Shown here in pieces: positions 1-9,012 of a stretch of DNA of 63,377 nt (the stretch's first letter is position 1; each line of letters begins with the position of its first letter). A model generated the notes under the pieces. That model ran no database searches. It worked only from the letters and a program-made list of their open reading frames with translations, and was not told the DNA's origin. The translations under genes were made by a program, and so were the position numbers. Source of the stretch: Pseudomonas viridiflava. GTDB taxonomy: Bacteria > Pseudomonadota > Gammaproteobacteria > Pseudomonadales > Pseudomonadaceae. The DNA lies in NCBI RefSeq assembly GCF_001642795.1, contig NZ_LKEH01000026.1, positions 224,900 through 288,276 on the forward strand, given 5' to 3'.

Positions 1-230
1 GGCGGCATTCCCACGCAGAGCGTAGGAACGATCAGAGTTATCTCAGGCACGCCGATCATGCCCATGCCTGTGCTCAGCGTTATGCCCGAGTCTTGCTGCG
101 ACCACGGAGTATGCATTCAGTCAGTCGCTTTCGTTTTGGCCCCCGTTTTGCGCGTCTTGCGGACTTGTATAACGATGAGCGCGGAGCATGGGCATGATCA
201 GATTATCTCGCTCAGGCGAACCAGCCGCCC
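1..230. repeat. Two copies of a short palindromic repeat family
   Basis: No gene is seen here. Bases 1-35 carry an imperfect palindrome (CCACGC-AGA-GCGTAGG followed by AACGATCA). Bases 164-200 carry a related unit in the other orientation: CTTGTATAACGATGAGCG, then GGAGCATGGGCATGATC. The same building blocks recur near 30023-30100, 59341-59578 and 63199-63236. This looks like an intergenic REP-like family typical of P. syringae genomes; that family assignment is from memory. Confidence 0.55.
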
Positions 231-926
231 TCAAACAAACGAATCATCGTCGTCCGAGAACATCCCGCCATCATCGTTATAGTTGTCGTCGGCCGTGTAT
301 TGCGGGTCCGGCTGATTCCAGTTGCCTTGATCATTGTTGGAGAACTGATCCTGAACGGGCGCGTCGTGGATGACTTCGACGATTTCCTGCGGCTGACTGT
401 GATGGCTGAACAGGCTGCTGATGCCTTCGGCCAGCATCACACCACCTGCCACACCGGCCGCTGTTTTCAGCGCACCGCCCAGAAAACCACTGCCGACGGG
501 AGCAGCAGGCGCCGCACCATAGCCAGCCTGCGGGGCGGGCGCCGGATTGAAACCTGCTCCGTCACGCCAGCCACCGCCCGCCGCAGCCGGTGGCGACTGC
601 GGCGCTCGCGGTGCGCTGCTGCCAAAAATGTTCGACAGAAACCCGCCGCTGGCAGGCGCCGAAGAGGTTTGACTCTTCGCCTGCTGAAGTTCGGCCTGCA
701 ATTGCTGGATCTGCTCGTCACGCTGCTTGATCTGCTGATTCAGCTGATTGACGGCCGCTTCCTGCACCAGAATCGCCTGCGTCATGTAATAAGGCGCAGC
801 GGGCTGGCGGTTCAAGTGCTCCTTGATCAGCGTCTCGGCCCCCGTGTCTCGCGGGGCGGACGTTGTTTCGGCAGTTTTCAGTTTCGAGAAAAGACCGTCG
901 ATCAGGGTTTGCTCTTCTTGGTTCAT
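231..926 (-). CDS. DUF2076 domain-containing protein
   Basis: This 231-residue protein belongs to the DUF2076 family, whose biochemical role is unknown. Residues 1-90 hold the conserved helical part (start MNQEEQTLIDGLFSKL) and end in a coiled coil rich in Gln and Glu (about 55-85). A Gly/Ala/Pro-rich low-complexity middle follows, then a Gly/Ala hydrophobic stretch and a very acidic tail ending in repeated Asp. The frame stays open 51 codons upstream, but the Met at 926 matches the usual family start and is preferred. It stands alone, divergent from the YciC-like gene. The acidic, low-complexity end suggests a flexible envelope or periplasmic protein; that is inference. Confidence 0.8.
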   Translation of the reverse strand: MNQEEQTLIDGLFSKLKTAETTSAPRDTGAETLIKEHLNRQPAAPYYMTQAILVQEAAVNQLNQQIKQRDEQIQQLQAELQQAKSQTSSAPASGGFLSNIFGSSAPRAPQSPPAAAGGGWRDGAGFNPAPAPQAGYGAAPAAPVGSGFLGGALKTAAGVAGGVMLAEGISSLFSHHSQPQEIVEVIHDAPVQDQFSNNDQGNWNQPDPQYTADDNYNDDGGMFSDDDDSFV

Positions 927-1119
927 GGCGACCTCGCGGATTGCCGTTCCATCATCCTCCGGCGGAATGCCGGTATCTGACTCAGTAATGGGGCTGCTCG
1001 GCGGCGGTTCAACAACATGAAAAAAAAGATAAGGAAGCCTTGCGGCGGCGGCCGCTGCGCTTGGATCGGCACAGGGCATGGGCTAAAGTGGCGGCCTGGT
1101 TTTTTGCCTGCGATCTACT

Positions 1120-1782
1120 ATGAACCCGTTGACCGTCATCCAGGATTCGCTCTACTTCTTCCGGCGCAATCTGGGCAGCATCCTGATGCTCTGCCTGCCC
1201 TTGGTAGTGCTCGAAGCGCTGGCCAAGCAAGCCCTGGGCAGCGCCATGTCCGCCGAGGCGTCACCTGCCTACAGCCTCGTCATCGGGCTGTTTTTCTATC
1301 CGCTCTACACCGCCGCCCTGATTCTGTTTCTTGACGCCCGCACCCGTGGCGAGGAACCGGCAACTCGCGACCTGCTGGCCATGGCATTGCGCCTATGGCC
1401 GACCTTTGCCGTACTCTCGGCCATGAGCACGCTGCTGATCATGTTCGGCCTGTCGCTGCTGGTCGTGCCGGGCATCTGGGTGATGATCAAGCTGGCCTTC
1501 AGCGAATACCTGCTGGTGCTGCGCAGACTGACCCCTTTCATGGCCATGCGTGAAAGCATGTTGATGACCACCGGGCATTTCACACGCATCATGGTCTGCG
1601 TGCTGTGCGTCTATATCCCGTTGTGGCTGCTCGAAGGCGTGGGGCTTTACCTGATGCCGGAACCGCAAAGCGCACCGGTGTCGCTGCTCATCGACAGCAT
1701 CAGCAGTTTTCTGAACCTGTTCACCAGCATCGTGATGTTCCGGCTGTTCATGTTGATCAGCGAGCCGGAGCACACCGCCTGA
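1120..1782 (+). CDS. YciC-like inner membrane protein
   Basis: This 220-residue protein is almost wholly hydrophobic, with about five to six membrane segments (near 20-40, 50-75, 95-130, 150-175 and 185-212). It starts with a short cytoplasmic MNPLTVIQDSLYFFRRN segment. The pattern and length fit the YciC/UPF0259 family of predicted inner-membrane proteins, for which no reaction is known. The EEP-family nuclease gene follows 46 bp downstream on the same strand, so the two may be cotranscribed. No clear Shine-Dalgarno sequence is visible; the start rests on length and on the family-like N-terminus. Confidence 0.75.
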   Translation: MNPLTVIQDSLYFFRRNLGSILMLCLPLVVLEALAKQALGSAMSAEASPAYSLVIGLFFYPLYTAALILFLDARTRGEEPATRDLLAMALRLWPTFAVLSAMSTLLIMFGLSLLVVPGIWVMIKLAFSEYLLVLRRLTPFMAMRESMLMTTGHFTRIMVCVLCVYIPLWLLEGVGLYLMPEPQSAPVSLLIDSISSFLNLFTSIVMFRLFMLISEPEHTA

Positions 1783-1828
1783 GACGAACGCGAACCTCAC
1801 CGAGCGCAAGGCGCTCCAGGTCGAGCCG

Positions 1829-2920
1829 ATGAAACGCTTCCTGCTACGCCTGACACTGTTTGGCCTGTTGCTGGCTGCCCTTCTGTTGATAGTCATCCAG
1901 CAGATGACCTGGCGCCCGGCCGCGCGTGAATCGGCCCAGACCAGCTGCAACCCCGAAGTGGCAGCAAAGCCCCTGGTGCCGGGGCAGGCGCTGAAGGTCA
2001 TGACCTGGAACATTCAATACCTGGCCGGCAAGCGCTACGTCTTCTGGTACGACATGGCCGACGGCAGCGGCCCGGACGAACGCCCGACGCCCGAAGACCT
2101 TGCGTATAACCTCGACGAAGTAGCCCGCATCATCCGCGATGAACAGCCCGATATCGTCCTGTTGCAGGAAGTGAACGATAACGCCAAGAACACGGATTAT
2201 CAGGACCAACTGGCGCTGCTTCAGGAGCGCGTAGTCGATCTCTACCCGTGCAGCTCACAAGCCTTTTACTGGCGCGCCGAATTCGTACCCAGCCCGCATA
2301 TCTGGGGTGGCGTGGGCACCAAACTGGCGACATTGAGCCGTTTCCAGATCGACCGTGCCGAACGCGTGCAACTGCCGATTCCGGACGCCAACTTCATCAG
2401 CCGTCAGTTCCAGCCGAAAAACGCATTGCTGGTCAGCTATCTTCCGCTGCGCGACGGTGGCCATCTCGCCGTCATCAATACTCACCTGACCGCCGCCCGA
2501 ACCAGCAGCGACACCGCACAAAGACAGATCGCCGCCACACGCGACCTGCTGGACAAATTCGAGGGCGCTGGCACGCCGTGGCTGATCGGCGGCGACTTCA
2601 ACCTGTTACCACTGGGCCAGTACCGACGCCTGCCGGAACCGCTACGCACTGGCTACGCAGCCGACAGCGAACTGCATGGACTTTGGGACAGATACCCGAT
2701 GATTCCGACCAATGCTGAAGCCAGCGGCATCGATCGCAACAAATGGCTGACCTACTTCCCCAACGATCCTCGCGTGAGCGGACCGGATCGAACCGTCGAC
2801 TACCTGTTCTACAGCCCGAGCCTGAAACGGGTCAGTGCCAGGGTGCGTCGTGACGACACGCTGCTGATCTCCGATCACCTGCCAGTGATCGGTCGCTTTT
2901 TATTGCCGATGGTGCCTTGA
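1829..2920 (+). CDS. Endonuclease/exonuclease/phosphatase family protein
   Basis: This 363-residue protein has one N-terminal membrane or signal segment (about 5-25), so the catalytic domain is probably periplasmic or membrane-anchored. The EEP (DNase I-like metal-dependent phosphodiesterase) motifs appear in order: TWNIQYL, the metal-binding Glu in LLQEVN, NTHLTA, GGDFNLLP, VDYLFYS and the terminal SDHLPVIG His. All catalytic positions look intact. The substrate cannot be read from sequence; relatives act on nucleic acids, inositol phosphates or phospholipids. It lies 46 bp after the YciC-like gene. Confidence 0.85.
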   Translation: MKRFLLRLTLFGLLLAALLLIVIQQMTWRPAARESAQTSCNPEVAAKPLVPGQALKVMTWNIQYLAGKRYVFWYDMADGSGPDERPTPEDLAYNLDEVARIIRDEQPDIVLLQEVNDNAKNTDYQDQLALLQERVVDLYPCSSQAFYWRAEFVPSPHIWGGVGTKLATLSRFQIDRAERVQLPIPDANFISRQFQPKNALLVSYLPLRDGGHLAVINTHLTAARTSSDTAQRQIAATRDLLDKFEGAGTPWLIGGDFNLLPLGQYRRLPEPLRTGYAADSELHGLWDRYPMIPTNAEASGIDRNKWLTYFPNDPRVSGPDRTVDYLFYSPSLKRVSARVRRDDTLLISDHLPVIGRFLLPMVP

Positions 2921-3074
2921 AGGCCGAAGATTCGGCCGCGACTGTTTGCCTCCCAAGGTGTAGTTTGCACGCGGATGTATAGGCTTGTGGTCCTTGACGG
3001 AAGGCAGAGAGTGTTCGCATCACTTACACCCGGCATGAAGAGTCCTGCCGGGAAACCATGGATGTTTTCCCGTG

Positions 3075-4013
3075 ATGAAACTTCTGCATCGATTGAAGTC
3101 CTGGCTCGGCCAAAAAGCGGTGACACAGCAGCCAGATATTCACCCCGAACCTGATGAAAAAACATCACGCCTTCAGGAACAAAAACCTCTGCTGGTTTCT
3201 CCACCAACCTGCCCGCCCCTGACGGAAAGGGACGCGCCGTTACTTGCGCGTTATCACGCCTACATCGCCGAGGTGGAACATGCGGATAAAGCCGAACCTC
3301 TGGTGCAGAGCGAGTCGCAGCGTGAGGAAGGACGTACGCTGGCAAGCGCGTTGTTTTCGAGAGCGCTGGATCTTGCCACCTCCAGGGCGGGCGAACACTC
3401 GCCTGACATCTACTGGTTCATGCAGTCTGCAGCCATTGCGTCGCTATTCGCCGACGGCATTGACTCCGAAGCATTCCTGAAATACCAGAAGGACGTTCAC
3501 CACTATAAGGATCAACGACTGACCGAAGGTCAGGTCTGGGCATTTGACCTCTATGTCTCGCACCGTTTCCCCGCTAAACCTGCGCCGCTTCTGATGCATC
3601 CTTCGGTTGAAACACGCCTGCCCAGCGAACCGATTCCAGGTCTCGAAGACATCGACGAGTTGCTGTCTTACCTGCCCAGGCTCTATCCGAACGGCATTGC
3701 AATCGAGACACACATCTACAAAGAGGGTCAGTACTGGCCCACTTACTTCGACGTTGTGCACGACTTTTTCAAAGAGGTGGCCAAGGACTGCTGGTGCGAC
3801 ACCCACTACCCCAACCATCGCCCTTACGACAAGCTTGAGAGCCCTGACTACATTGCACAGGCAAACCTGGCCGATATTCAGACCTTCCTGACTTATTGTT
3901 CACGAGGTGAACGTTTCTGTGATGGACATCACGGCCAGATGATCAAAGAGGGTTACGTACTGCGTGTATTGAATCGATTATCCGTATTGCGCGTGAATGA
4001 TGTGAATCACTAA
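3075..4013 (+). CDS. DUF6508 domain-containing protein
   Basis: This is a 312-residue soluble protein of unknown function. The N-terminal about 60 residues are basic then Pro-rich and probably disordered. The middle (about 60-180) is helical. Residues about 195-305 contain the hallmarks of DUF6508: a LLSYLP start, a WCD near the middle and LTYCSRGERFCDGHHG near the end, followed by a hydrophobic helix. A GTG immediately precedes the ATG at 3075; the ATG is preferred, although no strong ribosome site is visible for either. The gene sits alone before a DUF2628 gene 83 bp downstream. DUF6508 is uncharacterised, so no function is proposed. Confidence 0.7.
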   Translation: MKLLHRLKSWLGQKAVTQQPDIHPEPDEKTSRLQEQKPLLVSPPTCPPLTERDAPLLARYHAYIAEVEHADKAEPLVQSESQREEGRTLASALFSRALDLATSRAGEHSPDIYWFMQSAAIASLFADGIDSEAFLKYQKDVHHYKDQRLTEGQVWAFDLYVSHRFPAKPAPLLMHPSVETRLPSEPIPGLEDIDELLSYLPRLYPNGIAIETHIYKEGQYWPTYFDVVHDFFKEVAKDCWCDTHYPNHRPYDKLESPDYIAQANLADIQTFLTYCSRGERFCDGHHGQMIKEGYVLRVLNRLSVLRVNDVNH

Positions 4014-4096
4014 AACCGAGTTCATGGCAGAGTTACGGAAAAGCCGTCTGAATCGTTACATCAAAAAAATACATCCAGGACCCAAGGAGCTCAGGC

Positions 4097-4528
4097 ATGA
4101 ACACCACAGACCACGTACAACCAAAACGAAAATACAGCGCCAAATGGCAGGAACGCTTCGACTTCTTCGACGCACATGGCGCGCCGAAGGATCCGAGCTT
4201 CAATATCGCCTTCAAGGCCCTTCCGGGCTTTGGAAAGAAAATGTTGATGCAGATGAACTTCATCGCCTTTTTCTTCGGACCGATCTATCTCTTTGTACTC
4301 GGCCTGTGGAAGAAAAACCTCGCCCTGCTGGGCATCCTGATCGGGATCAATATCGTACTGAACGTTTTGCTGGCCATTTTCGGACTGGAACTTTCCCAAG
4401 CGATGGGCACCGGCATGAATGTCGCGGGTTCGCTGATGTATGCGATGACGACCAACTATGCCTACTACCTGAAAGAGATCAAAGGTGAGCAGGGCTGGAA
4501 TCCATTCAAAGGGTTTCGCATGATCTGA
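4097..4528 (+). CDS. DUF2628 domain-containing membrane protein
   Basis: This 143-residue protein has a soluble N-terminal part (KWQERFDFFDAHG) and two to three membrane segments (about 52-72, 78-105 and 110-130). It ends with a short YYLKEIKGEQGWNPFKGF cytoplasmic segment. The arrangement and the FFFGPIYLFVLGLWKKN stretch are characteristic of DUF2628, a family of unknown function. An AGGCATG-type Shine-Dalgarno region (ggagctcaggc) precedes the start. A strong terminator follows. Confidence 0.8.
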   Translation: MNTTDHVQPKRKYSAKWQERFDFFDAHGAPKDPSFNIAFKALPGFGKKMLMQMNFIAFFFGPIYLFVLGLWKKNLALLGILIGINIVLNVLLAIFGLELSQAMGTGMNVAGSLMYAMTTNYAYYLKEIKGEQGWNPFKGFRMI

Positions 4529-4547
4529 TTCATCGTGTTGGCTGTAC

Positions 4548-4586
4548 GAAAAAACCGCCCATTCAAGCGAATGAGCGGTTTTTTTC
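4548..4586 (+). terminator. Rho-independent terminator after DUF2628 gene
   Basis: An AACCGCCCATTC stem pairs with GAATGAGCGGTT around a short loop, flanked by an A run on the left and a run of seven T on the right. The A and T flanks let it work in both directions, so it may also end the large minus-strand gene whose stop is at 4608. Confidence 0.85.
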
Positions 4587-4607
4587 GTTCTGCTGGTGCT
4601 ACGGGGC

Positions 4608-7046
4608 CTACTCGATCAGCGTCAACTCACCATCGGCATATCGCACTTCGCGCCCCAGCCATTCAGGATCGACATGAGGCAACACTGCCGAAGGTTTGCG
4701 CAGTTCACGCAGCAACGTGGAACCATGGGACAAGCGCCCGCCCATGCGTGCAATCACCGCACGAGCGTTCTGATAATGCGCGTGACGGCCGGGATCCAGT
4801 GTGTCCTCCAACAGAATGTCCTCACCCAGAATGCCCTGCACCTGCCCCGGATAGATCATGAAACCTGCGGCCTGTTCGGTGCCTTCGCGGCCGTCCTGCC
4901 AGAAGCTGCCGCTACGGGCGCGAACGTCAGGATGTGGCGCGAACCAGTGCGCCCGATCAGTCTGCGGCATTGCGTGATGCAACCGGAAAAACACCCGCAT
5001 CAGGTTGTCGCGATACCACTCCCGAACCTGCAAATAGTAACCGCGCATGCCCGGCAGGCCCGCCGAGTGCGCCAGACGAATGGTCTTCGGCCAGGCTGGA
5101 AATGCCTGCAAGGGAAGATCGGTCAGCGCCGGACGCGGCGTGGCAGGATCGGTCTCCCACGGCAGCCGATGCGGACAGTGCACCAAATCATCGTACGCCG
5201 TGGGCGGACGCCCCAACAGATCGCCGCCGCTGCTGGCCAACGCCGTGGCGATGCACAGATTGCCCTGTACGACGAAAACGTAGAAGCGGGTGAACCAGTC
5301 AGCGAGTTGCTGGCCGTCTGCATGACGCGCGTTCAGTGAGTCGAGCTCTCGGTCGAAGCGGATCAGGCGTGTTTCCAAGGTCAGCAAATGCCCGCGTACA
5401 ATACGCTGCATGCGCAGGAACAAGGGCAACGAGCGCAACAGACGCAACGGCCGCCAGGGAAGATGCGGCGTTGCGCCGCCGACTTCGCCCGCGTAGCTGC
5501 TGGAGGCGACGCCCCAATCCGCCAGTCTCGCCAGAAACAGGTCATTGTTGATGTAGGACGCGGCACCAAACAATGCAGTGAATGGCTCATTGTCCTGAAA
5601 GATGCGTGCATCCCAGCGACCCATGATCGCCGGAATACTGCCTGCAGCGCGTCGCTGGGCGTATTCCACGAATCGACTGGGTTGCGGCGGCAGGATTTCA
5701 GCGATGTTCGCGGCGGTCAGATGACGACGCCAGCCGTAGTCACTGATCGGCCGATACTGCAGCAGCCATAACTGCTGGCCGTCCCACGCCCATTCGACGT
5801 CGCCGGGCACATAGTGAAACACCCTCAGCACGTTCTGAAGAAAGTCCCAGAGCACGACCTGCGTCAGACCGTGCGACGTCGCAAATGCGTTGTCGCTCCA
5901 GGATGAGCCAAGCCGGGAAATGATCGCCCGCTGAGGCGTGGCCTGCCCGTCCGCCAACGATTCAAGATGGCCTTCGACCCATTCCAGCTCGACTGACAGG
6001 TGACGAACAAAAGCGATGCCGGACAACACCGGCGTGATGAAACGCTGAACCACAACCTCTTCGACGCCTTCAGCGTGCAATTGCGCAACGCGGGCAGGCA
6101 CGTTTTGCGCGGACTCACGCAGATAGGTGGTGCTCAGCCCGGCATTCGCCGCATCGGCCTGATCTTCGCCAAAACTGGACGAACGAACCGCCCAGAGGCA
6201 GTCCGGCTGGCTGGTGAGAAAGCCTGACACATCGACCTCATCGCCCTGCACCACCGACAGGGCTGTAGGGACGGGCTGCCCGGCGCTCGCTGCAAGACGC
6301 AGGCGTCCGCCTTTGGTATGCGCGATGAATCCGCGCTCGCCCGACTCCAGCCACTGCGCGAACTCGGCAGGCGAGTCAATCCACGGATAGTGCCCCCATC
6401 CCGGTTTCAGGCTGATGGTCAGGTCGGCGCGAGCCAGGATCGCAGACCAGGCCGCTGCCTGTTCGATGCCGAGCAACGCGTCCTGATCGCCCCAGACCAG
6501 TTCGACCGGATCGTCGACCCACTCGAGCAGCGGCAGCGCCGTGTCCGCACGCAGCAGATCCCAATACGGCACGAATGCCCGACACCGCGCATAACCGGCG
6601 CCCATGCGCTGATAGTGCGCATCTGGCCAGGTATGCCTGGAAAACTTGTGCGCAAACAGCGCAGGTTTGTTGGACAGCAGCCAATGAATGGTCTTGCGAA
6701 TCGGCATCGGCGACATCAGCGCAGGCAGACGCCGCTGCCAGAGAAACGCGCCCACCGGCGACAGCAATACGCTTCGACTGAAATGCCCGGGCTGACGCTG
6801 CAACGCATGCAGGACGAGCAAAGCGTTGACGCCGACGGCAACGATCGCGCTGCCTCTGATCGTCATGCTCAACAAAGCCTCGGCATAGGCGGCAAGGTCT
6901 TCGCAGGGCGGCTGAGGGTTGTCGCCGAAACCTGGCAGCTCAAGCGGCACCACGTGATAGCGCTGAAAACAGGGCACCACGTCGTCCCACCACTCGGCAC
7001 TGCTGCCGTTACCTGCCAGGAGATACAGCAGAGGACGATCAGACAT
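4608..7046 (-). CDS. Fusion: degenerate alpha/beta-hydrolase, PEP/pyruvate-binding (PPDK_N-like) domain and PEP-utilising phosphohistidine domain
   Basis: This 812-residue protein has three recognisable parts. Residues 1-235 are an alpha/beta-hydrolase fold (LPGFGDNP, acid in VWGDQD with D188, His in GWGHYPW with H219). The nucleophile elbow reads VGVNA, so the usual Ser is Asn74, and the N-terminal HG motif is AG. Residues 240-435 resemble the ATP-grasp domain of PEP synthase or rifampin phosphotransferase (TKGGRL at 244, AVRSSSFGED at 286, DVEWAWDG at 416, LLQYRPIS at 428). A helical linker (440-725) follows, then a C-terminal swivelling domain with GGRLSHGSTLLREL and the presumed phosphoacceptor His774. 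The order of the last three parts matches rifampin phosphotransferase and PEP synthase. It overlaps the upstream membrane-protein gene by 8 bp. The substrate is unknown; a phosphotransferase acting on a small molecule is an inference. Confidence 0.8.
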   Translation of the reverse strand: MSDRPLLYLLAGNGSSAEWWDDVVPCFQRYHVVPLELPGFGDNPQPPCEDLAAYAEALLSMTIRGSAIVAVGVNALLVLHALQRQPGHFSRSVLLSPVGAFLWQRRLPALMSPMPIRKTIHWLLSNKPALFAHKFSRHTWPDAHYQRMGAGYARCRAFVPYWDLLRADTALPLLEWVDDPVELVWGDQDALLGIEQAAAWSAILARADLTISLKPGWGHYPWIDSPAEFAQWLESGERGFIAHTKGGRLRLAASAGQPVPTALSVVQGDEVDVSGFLTSQPDCLWAVRSSSFGEDQADAANAGLSTTYLRESAQNVPARVAQLHAEGVEEVVVQRFITPVLSGIAFVRHLSVELEWVEGHLESLADGQATPQRAIISRLGSSWSDNAFATSHGLTQVVLWDFLQNVLRVFHYVPGDVEWAWDGQQLWLLQYRPISDYGWRRHLTAANIAEILPPQPSRFVEYAQRRAAGSIPAIMGRWDARIFQDNEPFTALFGAASYINNDLFLARLADWGVASSSYAGEVGGATPHLPWRPLRLLRSLPLFLRMQRIVRGHLLTLETRLIRFDRELDSLNARHADGQQLADWFTRFYVFVVQGNLCIATALASSGGDLLGRPPTAYDDLVHCPHRLPWETDPATPRPALTDLPLQAFPAWPKTIRLAHSAGLPGMRGYYLQVREWYRDNLMRVFFRLHHAMPQTDRAHWFAPHPDVRARSGSFWQDGREGTEQAAGFMIYPGQVQGILGEDILLEDTLDPGRHAHYQNARAVIARMGGRLSHGSTLLRELRKPSAVLPHVDPEWLGREVRYADGELTLIE

Positions 7047-7509
7047 GGCGGGATTCCTTCAACGCATGGGCACGGTCATGGCGATACAGCCAGAACAGAG
7101 GCGGCAAGAGAGCCAGCAGCGCGGCGCTATCCAGCCAGACGTGCGACCAGACATCAGCCCGCAACGAAATCGCGATGTCCTGAGGTGCCCAGAGCAACAG
7201 GCCAGCCATCAGCCAACCCCAAGGCAGGTGACTTTTCAGACGATTGCCAAGGTGCACGAGCGCCAGCATGTACAGCGAATAGGTCTGCAACGTCGCGCCG
7301 AACAGCGCCGCCCACCAGGTCTGCTGCGCCCGCGCCGCAGCAGGCGCCGCCCCGCTCCAGAACGCCTGCTCGAGCGTGAGCAGATAACCGTCGAGCCAAC
7401 CGGCAAACCCCGCCCATGTGAACACGATGGCACCCAGTACGTGCGCGAGTGCAGCGGCGTACAGCCAGGTTACGAGGATGCGTCGAAGAGGCCAGGCAGG
7501 GAATGGCAT
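7039..7509 (-). CDS. Small integral membrane protein coupled to the hydrolase/phosphotransferase fusion
   Basis: This 156-residue protein has four predicted membrane helices (about 10-33, 65-85, 95-112 and 122-142) and a His/Arg-rich C-terminal tail. I do not recognise its family. An AAGGAT ribosome site lies about 7 bp before the ATG. Its 3' end overlaps the start of the downstream fusion gene by 8 bp, so the two are translationally coupled and probably work together, for example as a membrane anchor or transporter for the fusion enzyme. The partnership is inferred only from the overlap. Confidence 0.7.
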   Translation of the reverse strand: MPFPAWPLRRILVTWLYAAALAHVLGAIVFTWAGFAGWLDGYLLTLEQAFWSGAAPAAARAQQTWWAALFGATLQTYSLYMLALVHLGNRLKSHLPWGWLMAGLLLWAPQDIAISLRADVWSHVWLDSAALLALLPPLFWLYRHDRAHALKESRHV

Positions 7510-7657
7510 TACAGATCCTTACATCCTTGGGAGGGCCGAGTGTAGAGATTTTCGGAGTTGCTTGATACGCAGGGCATGCAGCAGCAAAGATGTAGACGTT
7601 TGAGAAGACGCATAACCGCGGGCTACGCTGTGATGCCCAAATTACGAGGCTATCGAT

Positions 7658-8116
7658 ATGCGGTGTCAGATTCGCCCCGCCACAGTCGAAGACACGGCAG
7701 CGATTAGCCGTGTAGTGATCGCGGCTCTGCGCAGTTCAAACTCACAGGATTACCCGCCTGAGGTTATCGCAGAGGTCGAGCAGAGCTTTGCGCCTAAAGC
7801 CGTCAGCGCAATGCTCGACAAGCGCAAGGTGTTCGTCGCTGCGTACGACGAACAGATCATCGGTACTGCAAGCCTGGACGGTCATGTAGTCAGAAGCGTT
7901 TTTGTCGATCCTGCCTGCCATGGGCGCGGAGTCGGTCGGCAGTTGATGAACGTTATTCATGCTACAGCCGCCAGCGCTGGAATCCAGGCTTTGCGCGTGC
8001 CCTCATCGATTACCGCAGAGGCGTTCTACATCACGCTGGGCTATCAGAAAATCCGCGACGAATTTCATGGCGCTGAGCGCACAATCGTCATGGAGAAACG
8101 ACTCGAGGATCAATGA
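7658..8116 (+). CDS. GNAT family N-acetyltransferase
   Basis: This 152-residue protein is the usual length for a single GNAT domain. It opens with the RPATVEDTAAI motif of strand 1 and helix 1. The acetyl-CoA pyrophosphate loop is HGRGVGRQLM (about 88-97), preceded by the VRSVFVDP strand. A C-terminal AEAFYITLGYQK segment is the typical motif B. It transfers an acetyl group from acetyl-CoA to an amine; the acceptor cannot be deduced. It is a single gene. Confidence 0.88.
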   Translation: MRCQIRPATVEDTAAISRVVIAALRSSNSQDYPPEVIAEVEQSFAPKAVSAMLDKRKVFVAAYDEQIIGTASLDGHVVRSVFVDPACHGRGVGRQLMNVIHATAASAGIQALRVPSSITAEAFYITLGYQKIRDEFHGAERTIVMEKRLEDQ

Positions 8117-8169
8117 GTGTCTACCCACTGATCGAACCCGGTTAATCCGGTACGTTCAAGGCTTATGGC

Positions 8170-8331
8170 TCAGCTCTCGGAAGAGACGACAGACTCCTGC
8201 CCGGCTTCAGCCGCAAGCTTCGCCCGGTCTGCCTTACTGACGTAGGTGGACTTCTTGCGCGGTGCGAGTTTGGCGCTGGCCTTCTTGGCGTTGGCTTTCA
8301 AGAGTTGATTGATTTTTTTGCGACGATTCAT
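8170..8331 (-). CDS. DUF2986 small basic protein
   Basis: This 53-residue protein is Lys/Ala-rich. It begins MNRRKKINQLLKANAKK, continues with APRKKSTYVSKADRAKLAAE, and ends in an acidic-polar Ser/Glu tail. The start and the YVSKADRAKLA segment match DUF2986, a family of small proteins found in gammaproteobacteria with no known function. Its basic composition suggests nucleic-acid or ribosome binding, which is inference. It is convergent with the GNAT gene, whose stop lies 54 bp away. Confidence 0.7.
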   Translation of the reverse strand: MNRRKKINQLLKANAKKASAKLAPRKKSTYVSKADRAKLAAEAGQESVVSSES

Positions 8332-8424
8332 GGGATTGGGCTCTGGAAAACGTTGGAGGTGGACCGTCTAAATACATGCAGAAGAATAATCAGTACCGCG
8401 AAATCGTCGAATGGAAGGCCCCCA

Positions 8425-9012
8425 TCAGTCTGTACCCAGCTCTTGTTGACCGTCTACCTTGTCGACATAGGCCTCAAAAAACCAGTCAGGAATATCTTCC
8501 GCACGGTATTCAAGCAGGTTTCCATCTGTAATTACATCACCGTTTCGGAGATGAGCTCACGCCCTTGTTGATCGAAGGCTAACGGACGAGATCGGAGATG
8601 ACAGATGTAAAACGAGAGCTACCCCCCGACGCGCCTGTGACCAATTTCAGCCCTTTCAAGAACAAGATGCGAGGCAGGTTCGACCAGATTTTCTGGGTGA
8701 CGAGATAATGGTCTGCATAAAATGCGAGCAAATCTGGAACGGTTACTTTGTTACCAAACCGTCGACACGACGCACCTCAATCACTTCTCCAACCTTGACC
8801 TTACGCTTGGGTCTTGCCTTGGCAACAACTGTTTTAGTCCCATCCTTGGCCACCCTGACCAAGTCCCCGGCGTCTGTGCGTAGCACACCTGCTTGCGTCA
8901 TGGACAATGCGCGCAAGTAAGCAGACAGCGTTGCGTCCCTCGCTTTGGCAGGGACCAGGCGCTCAAGATCATCGACCTCAGCTTCCGAGACGAACTCCGA
9001 ATCTTTGCTCAT
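8425..9012 (-). pseudogene. Frame-disrupted gene, about 196 codons ancestrally
   Basis: The first 89 codons (start at 9012, MSKDSEFVSEAEVDDLERL) are open and stop at 8743. Adding one base in the A run at 8747-8749 restores the reading VTVPDLLAFYADHYL onward for about 55 codons. A second one-base loss near 8583 and a third in the A run near 8543 are then needed to read on to the stop at 8425-8427. Each restored segment has codon-like composition, and the joined 591 nt are divisible by three. I do not recognise the family. The intact 89-residue N-terminal part could still be made. Three separate sequencing errors remain possible but less likely. Confidence 0.55.
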
